The notes: generated by a model not told the origin, from the letters alone. Shown: positions 18,898 through 28,580, counted from the stretch's first letter. The stretch is DNA of 64,000 bases from Hyphomicrobiales bacterium (GCA_900473415.1 UCLR01000042.1:1-64000); one strand, 5' to 3'. Program-made: numbers and translations.

Positions 18898-19287
18898 ATG
18901 AAGACTGCACTTCTCGTCACCATCCCGCGCGTCCTGCTCGGGCTGATCTTTCTCGTCAGCGCCGTCGACGGCTTCTGGTGGATGGCGACAGGCAGCCACC
19001 TGATCCATCCACCCACGAGCGAGCAGGGGCTTGCGCTCGAGGCGGTGCTGCAGAGCTCCTTCATCTGGCCGATGGTCAAGTTCGTGAACCTGACGGGCGC
19101 GCTCAGCCTGCTCGCCAATGTCGCGCCGGCCTTCGGGCTCGCGTTGATCGCCCCGATCATGACCGTGATCGTGTTCTTCCATCTCGTGCTGAACCCGCAG
19201 GGCCTGCCGGTGGCGATCATCCTCGTGGTGCTGGGGTTGGCGCTGGTTTTCGCCTATCGCCAGCGCTACGCGGCGCTGTTCAAGTAA
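18898..19287 (+). CDS. DoxX-like small membrane protein, 129 aa
   Basis: Four hydrophobic helices (about residues 5-27, 50-70, 72-92 and 98-118) in the DoxX-like layout, with RVLLGLIFLVSAVDGFWW in helix 1. The family occurs with thiosulfate oxidation or redox stress proteins, but many members have no known role. It is divergent from the VOC gene across 182 bases. The downstream repeat begins 23 bases after the stop. Confidence 0.7.
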   Translation: MKTALLVTIPRVLLGLIFLVSAVDGFWWMATGSHLIHPPTSEQGLALEAVLQSSFIWPMVKFVNLTGALSLLANVAPAFGLALIAPIMTVIVFFHLVLNPQGLPVAIILVVLGLALVFAYRQRYAALFK

Positions 19288-19310
19288 GCTCTTCGCTCGG
19301 GCGGCTCGAG

Positions 19311-19417
19311 GTCATGCCGGCCGCAGCGAAGCGGAGCGCCGGGATCCAACGCAGAGCGCGACGCCCTTCGATGGATCCCGGCTCGGCGCGGCTTCGCCGC
19401 TTGTCCGGGATGACGGC
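19311..19417. repeat. dispersed palindromic repeat, copy 2
   Basis: About 107 bp, GTCATGCCGG... to ...CCGGGATGACGGC, sharing the GATGGATCCCGG core and the GCTTCGCCGCTTGTCC arm with the other copies. It sits between the convergent DoxX-like and aminotransferase genes. Confidence 0.8.
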
Positions 19418-19430
19418 GGACAGGGCGGCT

Positions 19431-20615
19431 CTAAACTGAAAAGCCCTTAAGCCGCTCGCCGAGCTGGCCGATCCGGTCTGCTGCGACATTGGCGATGGCG
19501 ATGCGCAGGTGGCTTTCCTGCCCCGGCCCGAAATAGGGGCCGGGCAGGGCGAGGACGCCGCGCTCCGAGACGAGGCGGCGCACCACCTCCGCCGCCGGCA
19601 CATCCGCGAAGGGATGCGCGACATAGGCGAAATAGGCGCCGGCCGAGAGCACGCGCCAGCCGTTCAGCGGCGCCATCGTCTCCCGGAAAAGGTCGGCGCG
19701 GGCGTTGATCTCGGCGCGGTTTTTCTCGCGCCAGTCGCGGATGCCGTCGATGCCCCAGGTGACCGCCGCCTGCCCGGCGCGGACGGGGCTGATCTGGACG
19801 CAGTCCAACACCTTGCCGATCTGGGCGATGACCGGCTCGGCGGCCGTGATCGCCCCCAGGCGCCAGCCCGGAACGGCATAGGCCTTCGAGAAGCTGTAAA
19901 GGCCGATGACGGAGTCGCGCCAGCGGGTTGCTGCGAAGACTTCATGCGGCTTCGTAACGTCGGCAGGCAGGAAATCGCGATAGGTCTCGTCGAGCACGAG
20001 CCAGATTCCACGCCGGGCGCAGAGCTCGGCGAAGGCGGCGATGGTCTCAAGGCTGTAGACTGCGCCGGTTGGGTTGTTGGGTGTGACCAGCACGATGGCG
20101 CGGGTGCGCTCGTCGATCAGCGGCTCGGCCGTGGCGACATCGGGCACGAATCCGGCTTCGGGCGCGCAGGGCAGAGCCCGCGCCTGGATGCCGAGCATGG
20201 TCAGCGTCATCTCATGATTGAAGTACCACGGCGTCGGCAGCAGCACGTTGTCGCCTGCGCGGGCCAGCGCCATCATCGTCATGACATAGGCCTGGTTGCA
20301 GCCCGAGGTGATAGCGATCTCGGCCGGCGCGAACTGGGTGCCGTAGACCTGCGAGATCTCGGCGGCATAGGCCTCGCGCAGCGCCGCATCGCCGACGATC
20401 GCGCCATAGCGGGTGCTCGCCGGATCGGCGGCGGCTTCGGCCAGCTTGTCCAGCAGTGCCTGCGGCGGGGGCGAGCCGGGGACCGCCTGGGAGAGGTCAA
20501 TCAGCGGGCCGGAGCGACCGTCATAGGCCCTGGCCCAGCCTTGTGCTTCCGGGATCGGCGGCGTGCCGGTGTCGAGGAGGTCGGGATTGAGCGAGGCGGG
20601 GGCAGCGGTCAGCAT
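19431..20615 (-). CDS. class I/II pyridoxal-phosphate aminotransferase, 394 aa
   Basis: Fold-type I aminotransferase: TSGCNQAYVMTMMAL (PLP phosphate region), TPNNPTGAVY, LDETYRDF, and the internal aldimine lysine in YSFSKAYAVPGWRLG. The C-terminal Arg region (HLRIAIAN) would bind the substrate carboxylate. Length is normal. Substrate specificity cannot be deduced. The start overlaps no upstream gene and lies 124 bases from the divergent sirtuin gene. Confidence 0.9.
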   Translation of the reverse strand: MLTAAPASLNPDLLDTGTPPIPEAQGWARAYDGRSGPLIDLSQAVPGSPPPQALLDKLAEAAADPASTRYGAIVGDAALREAYAAEISQVYGTQFAPAEIAITSGCNQAYVMTMMALARAGDNVLLPTPWYFNHEMTLTMLGIQARALPCAPEAGFVPDVATAEPLIDERTRAIVLVTPNNPTGAVYSLETIAAFAELCARRGIWLVLDETYRDFLPADVTKPHEVFAATRWRDSVIGLYSFSKAYAVPGWRLGAITAAEPVIAQIGKVLDCVQISPVRAGQAAVTWGIDGIRDWREKNRAEINARADLFRETMAPLNGWRVLSAGAYFAYVAHPFADVPAAEVVRRLVSERGVLALPGPYFGPGQESHLRIAIANVAADRIGQLGERLKGFSV

Positions 20616-20739
20616 GATGTCCTGCTTTGCGGCGCGCGCGGGTTTCCGTCAATCGCCTCGAAGGCTTGGCGGCGCCTTGGAAGCGTCGCGACGGTGGTTC
20701 ATATCTGGAAGGCTTCCAGCTTATGGATCGGACAGGCCG

Positions 20740-21495
20740 ATGCAGGACGAGACCGAAGACGCCATCGCCGAGCTCCACGCCATGCTGGACCGGGCCGACA
20801 GTATCGTCAGCTTCACGGGCGCCGGCATCTCGACGGAATCGGGCGTGCCGGATTTCCGATCGCCCGGCTCGCCCTGGATGGTCAACAAGCCGATTCCCTT
20901 CGAGGCCTTCGTGCAGAGCCGCGAGGCGCGCATCGAGGCCTGGCGGCGGAAGTTCACCATGGACGACCACTACCGGGACGCCCAGCCCAATATCGGCCAC
21001 CGGGCGCTGGCCCGGCTGGTGGCGGACGGGCGCTCGCCGGCGATCGTCACGCAGAACATCGACGGGCTGCACCAGGCGTCCGGCGTGCCGGAAGAACAGG
21101 TGATCGAGCTGCACGGCAATGGCACCTATGCCACCTGCCTGACATGCGGCTGGCGCCATGAACTCGCCGCGATCCGCCCCGCCTTCGAGGCGACGGGCGA
21201 GCCGCCGGCCTGCATCATGTGCGCCGGGCCGGTGAAATCGGCGACGATCTCCTTCGGCCAGGCCATGCCGCAACAGCCGATGATGCGGGCGCAGGCGCTC
21301 GCGCTGGAGTGCGATCTCTTTCTTGTCGTCGGCTCGTCGCTGGTGGTCTATCCGGCGGCGACGTTGCCGGTCATCGCCAAGCGCCAGGGCGCGAAGCTCG
21401 TCATCCTCAACCGCGAGCCCACCGAGCTCGACCCGATTGCCGATCTCGTCATCCGCGCCGAGAGTGGGGTCGCACTGGCGCGGCTGGCCTCGTGA
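20740..21495 (+). CDS. Sir2-family NAD-dependent protein deacylase (sirtuin), 251 aa
   Basis: GAGISTESGVPDFR (residues 27-40) is the NAD-binding signature, followed by TQNIDGLHQASG and the catalytic His in IELHGNG. Two Cys pairs (CLTC, CIMC) form the structural zinc site, and VVGSSLVVYPA closes the NAD pocket. It removes acyl groups from lysines using NAD+. The start at 20740 removes an unrelated N-terminal extension. The arrangement resembles class III or class U bacterial sirtuins; the subtype is not settled. Confidence 0.9.
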   Translation: MQDETEDAIAELHAMLDRADSIVSFTGAGISTESGVPDFRSPGSPWMVNKPIPFEAFVQSREARIEAWRRKFTMDDHYRDAQPNIGHRALARLVADGRSPAIVTQNIDGLHQASGVPEEQVIELHGNGTYATCLTCGWRHELAAIRPAFEATGEPPACIMCAGPVKSATISFGQAMPQQPMMRAQALALECDLFLVVGSSLVVYPAATLPVIAKRQGAKLVILNREPTELDPIADLVIRAESGVALARLAS

Positions 21496-21505
21496 TGGCT
21501 GCGGG

Positions 21506-22135
21506 CTAGTCGCGAGTCGCAAGGGCAAGCCGCAACGCCAGGCCGCCGAAGACCGCGCCCATCAGCTTCTGCGGCAGCTGTGCCAGGGCAGGGCGGTTCG
21601 AAAGCGCTTCGCCGATGCGGCTGGCGGCGAGGATCACCGCGCCGTTGGTGATGAATCCCATGAGGTTGAGCAGCGTCGCGAGAATCACGACCTGGAGCGC
21701 GATCGAGCCGGCCTCGGGCTTCAGGAACTGCGGCAGCAGGGCCAGCATGAACAGTGCCATCTTGGGATTGAGCAGGTTCGTCCATAGGCCCTGCAGGAAG
21801 ATGCGGCGCAGCGGCAGGGCAGAGACACGGCCCGGGGCCAGCAGCGGGGCCTTGGTCCTGAGCGTCGTCCAGGCCAGCCAGGCGAGGTAGGCGGCACCGA
21901 TCCAGCGCAGCGCGTCATAGGCCCAGGGCACCAGCAGGAAGAGCTGCGAAAGGCCGAACGCCGCGGCGAAGGATTGCAGATAGCTGCCTGTCGCGATGCC
22001 GGCATAGGTGAGGAAGCCGGCGGCGCGGCCCTGGCTCAGGCTGCGCGAAGCGATCAGCAGCATGTCGGGGCCGGGCGTGGCGGTGAGGATCGCGGCGGCA
22101 CCGATGAAGAGGGCAAGCGTCGAGATGTCCGGCAT
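21506..22135 (-). CDS. LysE/RhtB-family amino-acid exporter, 209 aa
   Basis: Six hydrophobic segments and the family motif ATPGPDMLLIASRSLSQGRAAGF (residues 19-41), with GLWTNLLNPKMALFML in the middle, where Pro is conserved. These proteins export amino acids such as homoserine, threonine or lysine across the inner membrane. The substrate here is unknown. It converges on the sirtuin gene with 10 bases between the stops. Confidence 0.9.
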   Translation of the reverse strand: MPDISTLALFIGAAAILTATPGPDMLLIASRSLSQGRAAGFLTYAGIATGSYLQSFAAAFGLSQLFLLVPWAYDALRWIGAAYLAWLAWTTLRTKAPLLAPGRVSALPLRRIFLQGLWTNLLNPKMALFMLALLPQFLKPEAGSIALQVVILATLLNLMGFITNGAVILAASRIGEALSNRPALAQLPQKLMGAVFGGLALRLALATRD

Positions 22136-22328
22136 CGGGGCGGAACCTTAGGTCAGGGGCAGTGACCCTTCTATGCCACAGGCCATGGAAAACCGGGAGC
22201 GCGCCGTGATTTTCCTGCGTTTCAAGGGCGCGGATGATGTGGAAGACGTTGTTCCGGCTGTATCGCGAATCCGCAGCGGTGCTATCGTGGCAAAACGAAT
22301 CAGGTTTTGCGTTGGGGGTGAGCGGCAC

Positions 22329-22943
22329 ATGTCCGACGAATTCGGTGAGAGCGGGCGGCCACCGATCGGTCCGATCCAGTCCCTCAATCGGGTCGTGCGG
22401 CTCGACGGACCAGCCGGCGGCGCGTCGGAGATCCCCGTCGAGATCACCGGCTTCGTCAAATGGTTTGATGTGTCGAAGGGCTATGGCTTCGTGGTCCCCG
22501 AGGCGGGCGGCCAGGATATCCTCCTCCACGTCACCGTGCTGAAGCGCGACGGTTTCAATACGATAGCTGAAGGCGCTCGCATCGTGCTCGAGGCGATCGA
22601 GAAGTCGCGGGGCCGGCAGGCCGTGCGCGTGCTCTCGATCGACACCTCCGCCGGGCGCCACCCTTCCGAGATGCCGATGGCGCGCACCAATGTGTCGGTC
22701 GCGCCGACGAGCGGGCTCGAGCGGATGGTGGTGAAGTGGTTCAACCGCCTGCGCGGCTTCGGCTTCGTCTCGAAGGGCGAGGGCGCTCCGGACGTCTTTG
22801 TCCATATGGAGACGCTGCGGCGTTACGGGCTGGTCGAGCTCATTCCCGGGCAGACCGTGCTCGTTCGCTACGGGCCCGGGCCCAAGGGGCTGATGGCCGC
22901 CGAGATCAGGCTCGAGGACGGCGGAGTGCCGAGTTCGCACTGA
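22329..22943 (+). CDS. protein with two cold-shock domains, 204 aa
   Basis: Cold-shock domain 1 covers about residues 38-105 (GFVKWFDVSKGYGFVVPEAGGQDILLHVTVL) and domain 2 about 130-198 (VVKWFNRLRGFGFVSKGEGAPDVFVHMETL). Each contains the RNP1-like GYGFV/GFGFV and RNP2-like ILLHV/VFVHM strands that bind single-stranded nucleic acid. The double-CSD arrangement is common in Alphaproteobacteria. It probably acts as an RNA chaperone. A strong terminator follows. Confidence 0.93.
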   Translation: MSDEFGESGRPPIGPIQSLNRVVRLDGPAGGASEIPVEITGFVKWFDVSKGYGFVVPEAGGQDILLHVTVLKRDGFNTIAEGARIVLEAIEKSRGRQAVRVLSIDTSAGRHPSEMPMARTNVSVAPTSGLERMVVKWFNRLRGFGFVSKGEGAPDVFVHMETLRRYGLVELIPGQTVLVRYGPGPKGLMAAEIRLEDGGVPSSH

Positions 22944-22972
22944 GCTGGGCTTGCTCGCGCTTGCGAAACAAC

Positions 22973-23000
22973 ATGGTCGGGCTTGCCCGACCATTTTTTG
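22973..23000 (+). terminator. Rho-independent terminator after the cold-shock gene
   Basis: A perfect 10-bp stem, ATGGTCGGGC-TT-GCCCGACCAT, followed by TTTTTTG. It begins 30 bases after the stop codon. Confidence 0.9.
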
Positions 23001-23018
23001 TTCGGCGCCAGTCTTATG

Positions 23019-23116
23019 CGTCACTCCGGACAAGCCGCGAAGCAGCGTTACTCCGGAATCCATCAAAGGGCTCCCGAGCTTTACGATGGATCCCGGGGCA
23101 AGCCCGGGATGACGGC
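23019..23116. repeat. dispersed palindromic repeat, copy 3
   Basis: About 98 bp, CGTCACTCCGG... to ...CCCGGGATGACGG, between the cold-shock terminator and the 3' end of the convergent erpA. Confidence 0.8.
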
Positions 23117-23143
23117 GCGATTCAGCGGGTTACCGGTCGACCC

Positions 23144-23494
23144 TCACACCGCGAACGACGTGCCGCAGCCGCAGGAGCTCGTCGCGTTCGGGTTGGTGAT
23201 GCGGAAGGACTGGCCGATCAGGTCGTCGACGAAGTCGATGGTCGAGCCTTCCAGCAGTCCGAGCGAGGTCTCGTCGATCAGGACGGTCGCGCCGTCGCGC
23301 TCGATGACGATATCGTCCGGCGCCTTCTCTCGATCGACATCGAAGACGTATTGGAAGCCCGAGCAGCCGCCGCCGGCGACGCTGACGCGCAGCATCGAGC
23401 CGGGCGGCTCCTTGGCCATCACCGACAGAATTCGCTTCGCGGCATTTTCCGTGACCGCAACGCCGTGCTGATTGACCGAGAGATCGGTCGACAT
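23144..23494 (-). CDS. erpA: iron-sulfur cluster insertion protein ErpA, 116 aa
   Basis: A-type Fe-S carrier. Three conserved cysteines, Cys44 (GGGCSGFQY), Cys108 and Cys110 (SSCGCGTSF), bind a cluster for delivery to apo-enzymes. The family-typical FDVDREKAPDD and RITNPNA segments are present. AAGGAG six bases upstream fixes the start. It is divergent from dgt with 98 bases between the starts. Other IscA-like paralogues cannot be excluded, but the sequence and its position next to dgt fit erpA in this order. Confidence 0.9.
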   Translation of the reverse strand: MSTDLSVNQHGVAVTENAAKRILSVMAKEPPGSMLRVSVAGGGCSGFQYVFDVDREKAPDDIVIERDGATVLIDETSLGLLEGSTIDFVDDLIGQSFRITNPNATSSCGCGTSFAV

Positions 23495-23592
23495 ATTCAG
23501 GCTCCTTGGGCAGATGCGCCTTGCACCCTGGTTACCCTGAAAGGTAATGGCCCGGCAGCGCCTCTACAAGCTCAGGGGCCCGCGAGGCCGCC

Positions 23593-24834
23593 ATGCCGAA
23601 TTCTGCCAGCCCGTTTCCTCCAGCCGGCATCGAGCCGGGCGAGCGCTGGCGCGCGTCCTATGCGTGCCGGTCGAGGTCGAGCCGCGGGCGGCTCGTCGCC
23701 GAGCCCGTGTCCGCGACGCGCAGCGAGTTCCAGCGTGATCGCGACCGCATAATCCACTCGACGGCGTTCCGGCGCCTGAAGCACAAGACGCAGGTCTTCG
23801 TCTCGCATGAGGGCGACCATTACCGCACGCGCCTGACCCATTCGATCGAGGTCGCGCAGATCGCTCGCGCGCTCGCCCGCGCGCTCGGGCTCGACGAGGA
23901 TCTCGCCGAGGCGCTGGCGCTGGCGCACGACCTCGGCCACACGCCTTTCGGCCATACCGGCGAGGACGCGCTGGACGAATGCATGGCGGGCTTCGACGGC
24001 TTCGACCACAACGCCCAGACGCTGAGGATCGTGACGCGGCTGGAGCGGCGCTATGCCGATTTCGACGGGCTCAACCTGAGCTGGGAGACGCTCGAGGGGC
24101 TGGTCAAGCACAATGGGCCGCTGCTCGATGCGGCGGGCAAGCCGACGGCGCGCTACGCGAAGACCGGCATTCCGGCCGCGATCCTCGAATATCAGCGGAA
24201 GCAGGATCTCTGGCTCGACAGCTACGCCTCGGCCGAGGCGCAGGTCGCGGCGCTGGCCGACGACATCGCCTACAACGCCCATGACATCGATGACGGCTTG
24301 CGCGCCGGGCTGTTCGGCCATGCCGAGCTCCGGGCCGTGTCCTTCCTCGCGGATTTGCTGGATGAGGTCGAACATCTGCATCCGGGTCTCGAGAAGCCGC
24401 GCCTGACCAACGAACTGGTGCGCCGCGTCATCACGCGCTTCGTCGAGGACGTGATTCGGGAGGCACAGGCTCGGCTCCTGGCGCTGGCGCCGGCCGATGC
24501 CGATGCGATCCGCCGGGCGGGCGCCCCGGTCGTTGCCTTCTCCGCCGCCATCGAGGCCGCCGACCGCGACATCAAGGCGTTCCTCTATCCCAACATGTAC
24601 CGCCACCCGCGCATCGCGCCGATCCGGGCCGACGCGGCGCAGGTGGTGCGTGATCTCTTCGCGCGCTTCAGGGCCGAGCCGGATCTGATGCCGGACGAGT
24701 GGGCCGCGGGTTGTGAAGGCCTGAACGAGCATCGCCGGATGCGGCGGATCGCCGACTATATTGCCGGCATGACGGACTGGTACGCGCTGGACGAGCACCG
24801 CCGCCTGTTTGACGCCACTCCCTCGCTGCGATAG
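23593..24834 (+). CDS. dgt: deoxyguanosinetriphosphate triphosphohydrolase-like protein, 413 aa
   Basis: HD-domain phosphohydrolase. RRLKHKTQVF (60-69), the metal-binding His83 in RLTHSIEVAQ, HD at 112-113 in ALAHDLGHTPFGHTGEDAL, and a later Asp in ADDIAYNAHDIDDGL are the dNTPase signature. It cleaves dNTPs to deoxynucleoside and triphosphate, usually under allosteric control by dNTPs. Length fits the shorter type-2 family. It is followed by argS after 26 bases, so the two are probably co-transcribed. Confidence 0.9.
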   Translation: MPNSASPFPPAGIEPGERWRASYACRSRSSRGRLVAEPVSATRSEFQRDRDRIIHSTAFRRLKHKTQVFVSHEGDHYRTRLTHSIEVAQIARALARALGLDEDLAEALALAHDLGHTPFGHTGEDALDECMAGFDGFDHNAQTLRIVTRLERRYADFDGLNLSWETLEGLVKHNGPLLDAAGKPTARYAKTGIPAAILEYQRKQDLWLDSYASAEAQVAALADDIAYNAHDIDDGLRAGLFGHAELRAVSFLADLLDEVEHLHPGLEKPRLTNELVRRVITRFVEDVIREAQARLLALAPADADAIRRAGAPVVAFSAAIEAADRDIKAFLYPNMYRHPRIAPIRADAAQVVRDLFARFRAEPDLMPDEWAAGCEGLNEHRRMRRIADYIAGMTDWYALDEHRRLFDATPSLR

Positions 24835-24860
24835 GGCCGGGCGGTTTTCCATCCGAAATC

Positions 24861-26636
24861 ATGGCCGCGATGAACCTGTTCGAGATCTACTCCGCCCGCC
24901 TTCATGCCGCGCTCTCGACGCTCGCCGAGCGAGGCGCGCTGCCTGCGGGACTCAATCTCGGGCGTGTGGTGGTCGAGCCGACCAAGGATCCGGCTCACGG
25001 CGACCTCGCCACCAATGCGGCGATGGTGCTCGCCAAGGACGCCGGCACGAATCCGCGCGCGCTCGCAACGCTGCTGGTCGAGGAACTTTCGAAGGATCCC
25101 GAGATCGCCAAGGCCGAGATCGCGGGCCCCGGCTTCATCAACCTGACGCTGCAGCCGGCGGTGTTCACCACCGTGCTCAAGGCCGCCATCGATGCCGGGC
25201 TGAACTATGGGCGTGGGCCGGCCAAGCCCGAGCCGAAGGTCAATGTCGAATATGTCTCGGCCAATCCGACCGGGCCGATGCATGTCGGCCATGGCCGCGG
25301 CGCGGTGTTCGGCGATGCGCTGGCGAGCCTGCTCGCCTTCGCCGGCCACAACGTCACCCGCGAATATTACATCAACGATGCCGGCGCGCAGGTCGACGTG
25401 CTCGCCCGCTCCGCCTTCCTGCGCTACCGCGAGGCGCTGGGCGAGGATATCGGCGCGATCCCCGAGGGGCTCTATCCCGGCGACTACCTGAAGTCGGTCG
25501 GCGAGACGCTGGCCAAGGCGCATGGCCCGGCGCTGAAGGACAAGCCGGAGGCGGAATGGCTGCCGCTCGTCCGCAAGGTCGCGATCGACGGCATGATGGA
25601 CATGATCCGCGACGACCTCGCCGCGCTCGGCGTCGTGCACGAGGTCTTTTTCTCCGAGCGCTCGCTTCAGGCGGTCGACGGCAACAAGGATGCGGTGCGC
25701 GAGACGATCGAGGATCTTCGCTCGCGGGACCTCGTTTATGAGGGACGGCTGCCGCCGCCCAAGGGCCAGAAGGACGAGGATTGGGAGGATCGCGAGCAGA
25801 CGCTGTTCCGCGCCACCCAGTTCGGCGACGATGTCGACCGGCCGCTGCTGAAGTCGGATGGCAGCTACACCTATTTCGCCAACGACATCGCCTATCACCG
25901 CTCGAAGTTCATGCGCGGCTTCACCGAGATGATCGACGTCTGGGGCGCCGACCATGGCGGCTACGTCAAGCGCATGCAGGCGGCCGTGAAGGCTGTGACG
26001 AATGAGAAGGGGGCGCTGGACGTCAAGCTCTGCCAACTCGTTCGGTTGCTGCGCAACGGCGAGCAGGTGCGCATGTCGAAGCGCTCGGGCGACTTCGTGA
26101 CGCTGCGCGAGGTCATCGACGAGGTCGGCCGCGATGCGGTGCGCTTCATGATGATCTTCCGCAAGAACGACGCGACGTTGGATTTCGACCTCGCCAAGGT
26201 GGTGGAGCAGTCGAAGGACAATCCGGTCTTCTACGTCCAGTACGCTCATGCGCGCTGCGCTTCGATCTTCCGGCAGGCGCGCGAGGCGTTCCCGGATCTC
26301 GACCTTACGCCGGTCACGTTGTCGCAGGCCGATCTTTCGATCCTGACCGACGAGGCGGAGGTCGGCATTCTCAAGTCTATCGCTGCCTATCCCCGGGTTA
26401 TCGAGGCTGCCGCTGCGGCGCATGAGCCGCATCGTGTGGCATTTTTCGTGCATGAGTTGGCCAGCGCGTTCCACTCCTTGTGGAACAAGGGCAAAGACTC
26501 GCCGCAATTACGGTTCGTTAATCAAACTGATCGAAAGTCGACCTTGGCGAGATTGGCGTTTGTGCATGCAGTGCGCAGCGTCCTTGCTTCCGGTCTGGCT
26601 GTCGCCGGAGTTGCGGCGCCGGAAGAGATGCGCTGA
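24861..26636 (+). CDS. argS: arginyl-tRNA synthetase, 591 aa
   Basis: Class I synthetase that charges tRNA-Arg. An N-terminal additional domain (residues 5-100) is followed by the HIGH-type ATP site ANPTGPMHVGHGRG (around 134-147), the KMSKS-equivalent RMSKRSG (404-410), and a C-terminal all-helical anticodon domain with the DALRY-like region ending near FVHAVRSVLASG. Length and order are normal. An alternative ATG three codons in (MNLFEIYS) is equally possible. Confidence 0.97.
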   Translation: MAAMNLFEIYSARLHAALSTLAERGALPAGLNLGRVVVEPTKDPAHGDLATNAAMVLAKDAGTNPRALATLLVEELSKDPEIAKAEIAGPGFINLTLQPAVFTTVLKAAIDAGLNYGRGPAKPEPKVNVEYVSANPTGPMHVGHGRGAVFGDALASLLAFAGHNVTREYYINDAGAQVDVLARSAFLRYREALGEDIGAIPEGLYPGDYLKSVGETLAKAHGPALKDKPEAEWLPLVRKVAIDGMMDMIRDDLAALGVVHEVFFSERSLQAVDGNKDAVRETIEDLRSRDLVYEGRLPPPKGQKDEDWEDREQTLFRATQFGDDVDRPLLKSDGSYTYFANDIAYHRSKFMRGFTEMIDVWGADHGGYVKRMQAAVKAVTNEKGALDVKLCQLVRLLRNGEQVRMSKRSGDFVTLREVIDEVGRDAVRFMMIFRKNDATLDFDLAKVVEQSKDNPVFYVQYAHARCASIFRQAREAFPDLDLTPVTLSQADLSILTDEAEVGILKSIAAYPRVIEAAAAAHEPHRVAFFVHELASAFHSLWNKGKDSPQLRFVNQTDRKSTLARLAFVHAVRSVLASGLAVAGVAAPEEMR

Positions 26637-26735
26637 CGGCCTCTGCTGGCCGCCGGCGCGCACAAGGTCAGTTGACCGCGCAGGTTCGGCGTTCTTCCAT
26701 AGGAGGAGGCGGCTTGTGCTGGAATGGATCGTGCC

Positions 26736-28523
26736 ATGAGTGAGCCAGCTAGGAACCGTTTTGCGCTCGACCTGGAAGAACTCGAGCGCCAGCTGCGCGC
26801 GGCGGGCCAGGAGTCGCGTCCGAGCCAGTCGTCAGACCCGCTCGCGGAGCTAACCCGCATCGTCGGGCAGGACGACCCGCTCAAGGACATCTTCAACGAG
26901 CGCCGCTCGCAGGCTCAGCGCCCGGCGCTGCGTCAGGAGCCGAGCTTCGAGGTCGTGCAGCCGCGTCCGGTTCCAGTCGCGGTCCCGCCCGCCGCTCCGG
27001 CCGGGGCGTCCCTCGCCAATGTGCCGCCCGAGGAGCTGCGTGGAGCGCTCGACGAGTTCGAGGCGCTGCTGCGCCGCACCGACCCGCGGCCTCAGGCTGC
27101 GGCCCCTGTCGTCGCGCCGGTCGCGGCTCCCGTGCCGCATCCGAACCGCCGCCACGACGATTTCGACCTGCCCGAGCCGCTGAGCTACGGGCGGCGGGCG
27201 CCGGACCAGCAGGTCGTGCAGCCGCGCGATCTGGACGATGACGACGCGGCCCACGCCCCGCCGCCGGCCTTCGTTGCGCCGGCACCCTATGCCGCGCCCG
27301 CCTATGCTGCGCCGGCCTATGCTGCGCCTTCGCAGGCGGCGACCGGCAACTACGCGCCGGCCGGCTATGATGAGGGCGCTCAGGATTATGCCTATGCGCA
27401 GGCCGGCGGGGCCGCACATGACTATGTCGACGACGAGTTGCCGGACCTGGAGCCGCGCCGTTCGCGCAAGGGCCTTTGGGCGGCCGCCGCGGTCATCGCC
27501 GTCGGTCTCATCGGCGTCGGTGGGTTCTTCACCATGCGCGGCGGCTCGAAGACCGTCGATGGCCAGCCACCGCTGATCGCGGCCGATCGTGGCCCGGTCA
27601 AGGTGGAACCGGCCAATCCGGGCGGTGCCGAGATCCCGAACCAGAATAAGCAGATTTACGAGCGCAGCGCCGATGCCCCGCAGGGCAAGAGCAAGCTCGT
27701 GGCCAGCGAGGAGCAGCCCGTCGACCTGCAGCAGATCGCGCGCTCGACGCCGGCTCGCGTGGTCCTGCCGGGCCCTGGCTCGACCGGTGGCGAGACCGCG
27801 CCGATCGCGCCTGCCGCCGCTTCGGTGCCGGCTCCGGTGGGGGCAGGGACGGCGCTTGCCGCCGCACCCGGACAGCTCGAGCGCAGTATCGTTCCGCCGG
27901 AACCGGCCTTGACCCCGATGCCGCCAGTGCCGGGTCTCGGTGAGCCGCGCCGCGTCCGGACCGTCTCGATCCGCCCGGACGGCACGCCGGCCCAGAATCC
28001 CGTCGCCGTTCCGAGCAGCCAGCCGGCGACGACCGGCTCGGCTCCGGCCCGCTCCGCCGCGACCCAGGCTCCGGCCGAAGCGCCGCTGCGGGTCGCCGCC
28101 GCCCCGACCGCGCCCGTGGCGCTGCCACCCGCTGCCCCGAAGGCGCAGGAGCGCGCCACGACGCCGCCGGCTGCCACCACCCCCGCCGCGCCGACACGGC
28201 TCGCCAGCGCGCCTCCGGAGCGGGCCGCGGCCACGCCGGCTGCCGCCCCGGCGACCGCCGCCATCCGCGCTGGCAACGGTGATTTCGTGGTGCAGCTCGG
28301 CGCGCCGGGCAGCGAGGCCGAGGCGCGCGCGACCTTCGCGGCGCTGCAGCGCAAATATCCGCAGCAGCTCGGCGGCCAGGCCCCGATCATCCGCAAGACC
28401 GAGCTTGCGGGCGGCAAGACCGTCTTCCGCCTGCGCGTCGGCCCCTATTCCCGCGACGATGCAACCACGATGTGCACCGCGCTGCAGGCAGCCGGTGGGC
28501 AATGCTTCATCTCCAAGAACTGA
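26736..28523 (+). CDS. SPOR-domain membrane protein, 595 aa
   Basis: Cytoplasmic N-terminus (MSEPARNRFALDLEELERQLR) and a long Pro/Ala/Tyr-rich segment with PAYAAP repeats, one membrane helix near residues 245-267 (GLWAAAAVIAVGLIGVGGFF), a Pro/Ala-rich periplasmic linker, and a C-terminal SPOR domain (about 512-595) ending CTALQAAGGQCFIS. SPOR binds peptidoglycan stripped of stem peptides at the division septum, so a role in envelope constriction is likely. It follows argS, as in many related genomes. An ATG four codons upstream is possible. Confidence 0.85.
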   Translation: MSEPARNRFALDLEELERQLRAAGQESRPSQSSDPLAELTRIVGQDDPLKDIFNERRSQAQRPALRQEPSFEVVQPRPVPVAVPPAAPAGASLANVPPEELRGALDEFEALLRRTDPRPQAAAPVVAPVAAPVPHPNRRHDDFDLPEPLSYGRRAPDQQVVQPRDLDDDDAAHAPPPAFVAPAPYAAPAYAAPAYAAPSQAATGNYAPAGYDEGAQDYAYAQAGGAAHDYVDDELPDLEPRRSRKGLWAAAAVIAVGLIGVGGFFTMRGGSKTVDGQPPLIAADRGPVKVEPANPGGAEIPNQNKQIYERSADAPQGKSKLVASEEQPVDLQQIARSTPARVVLPGPGSTGGETAPIAPAAASVPAPVGAGTALAAAPGQLERSIVPPEPALTPMPPVPGLGEPRRVRTVSIRPDGTPAQNPVAVPSSQPATTGSAPARSAATQAPAEAPLRVAAAPTAPVALPPAAPKAQERATTPPAATTPAAPTRLASAPPERAAATPAAAPATAAIRAGNGDFVVQLGAPGSEAEARATFAALQRKYPQQLGGQAPIIRKTELAGGKTVFRLRVGPYSRDDATTMCTALQAAGGQCFISKN

Positions 28524-28550
28524 CGTCTTAGCGACATAGGCGAATGGAGG

Positions 28551-28580
28551 AGCGGCGGTGCCCGGCAGGGCGCCGCCGCT
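28551..28580 (+). terminator. GC-rich hairpin downstream of the SPOR gene
   Basis: AGCGGCGG-(T)GCCC-GGCA-GGGC(G)-CCGCCGCT forms a 13-bp stem with one T-G pair, beginning 28 bases after the stop. There is no T-run, so it is either a mRNA-protecting hairpin or a weak terminator. Confidence 0.4.
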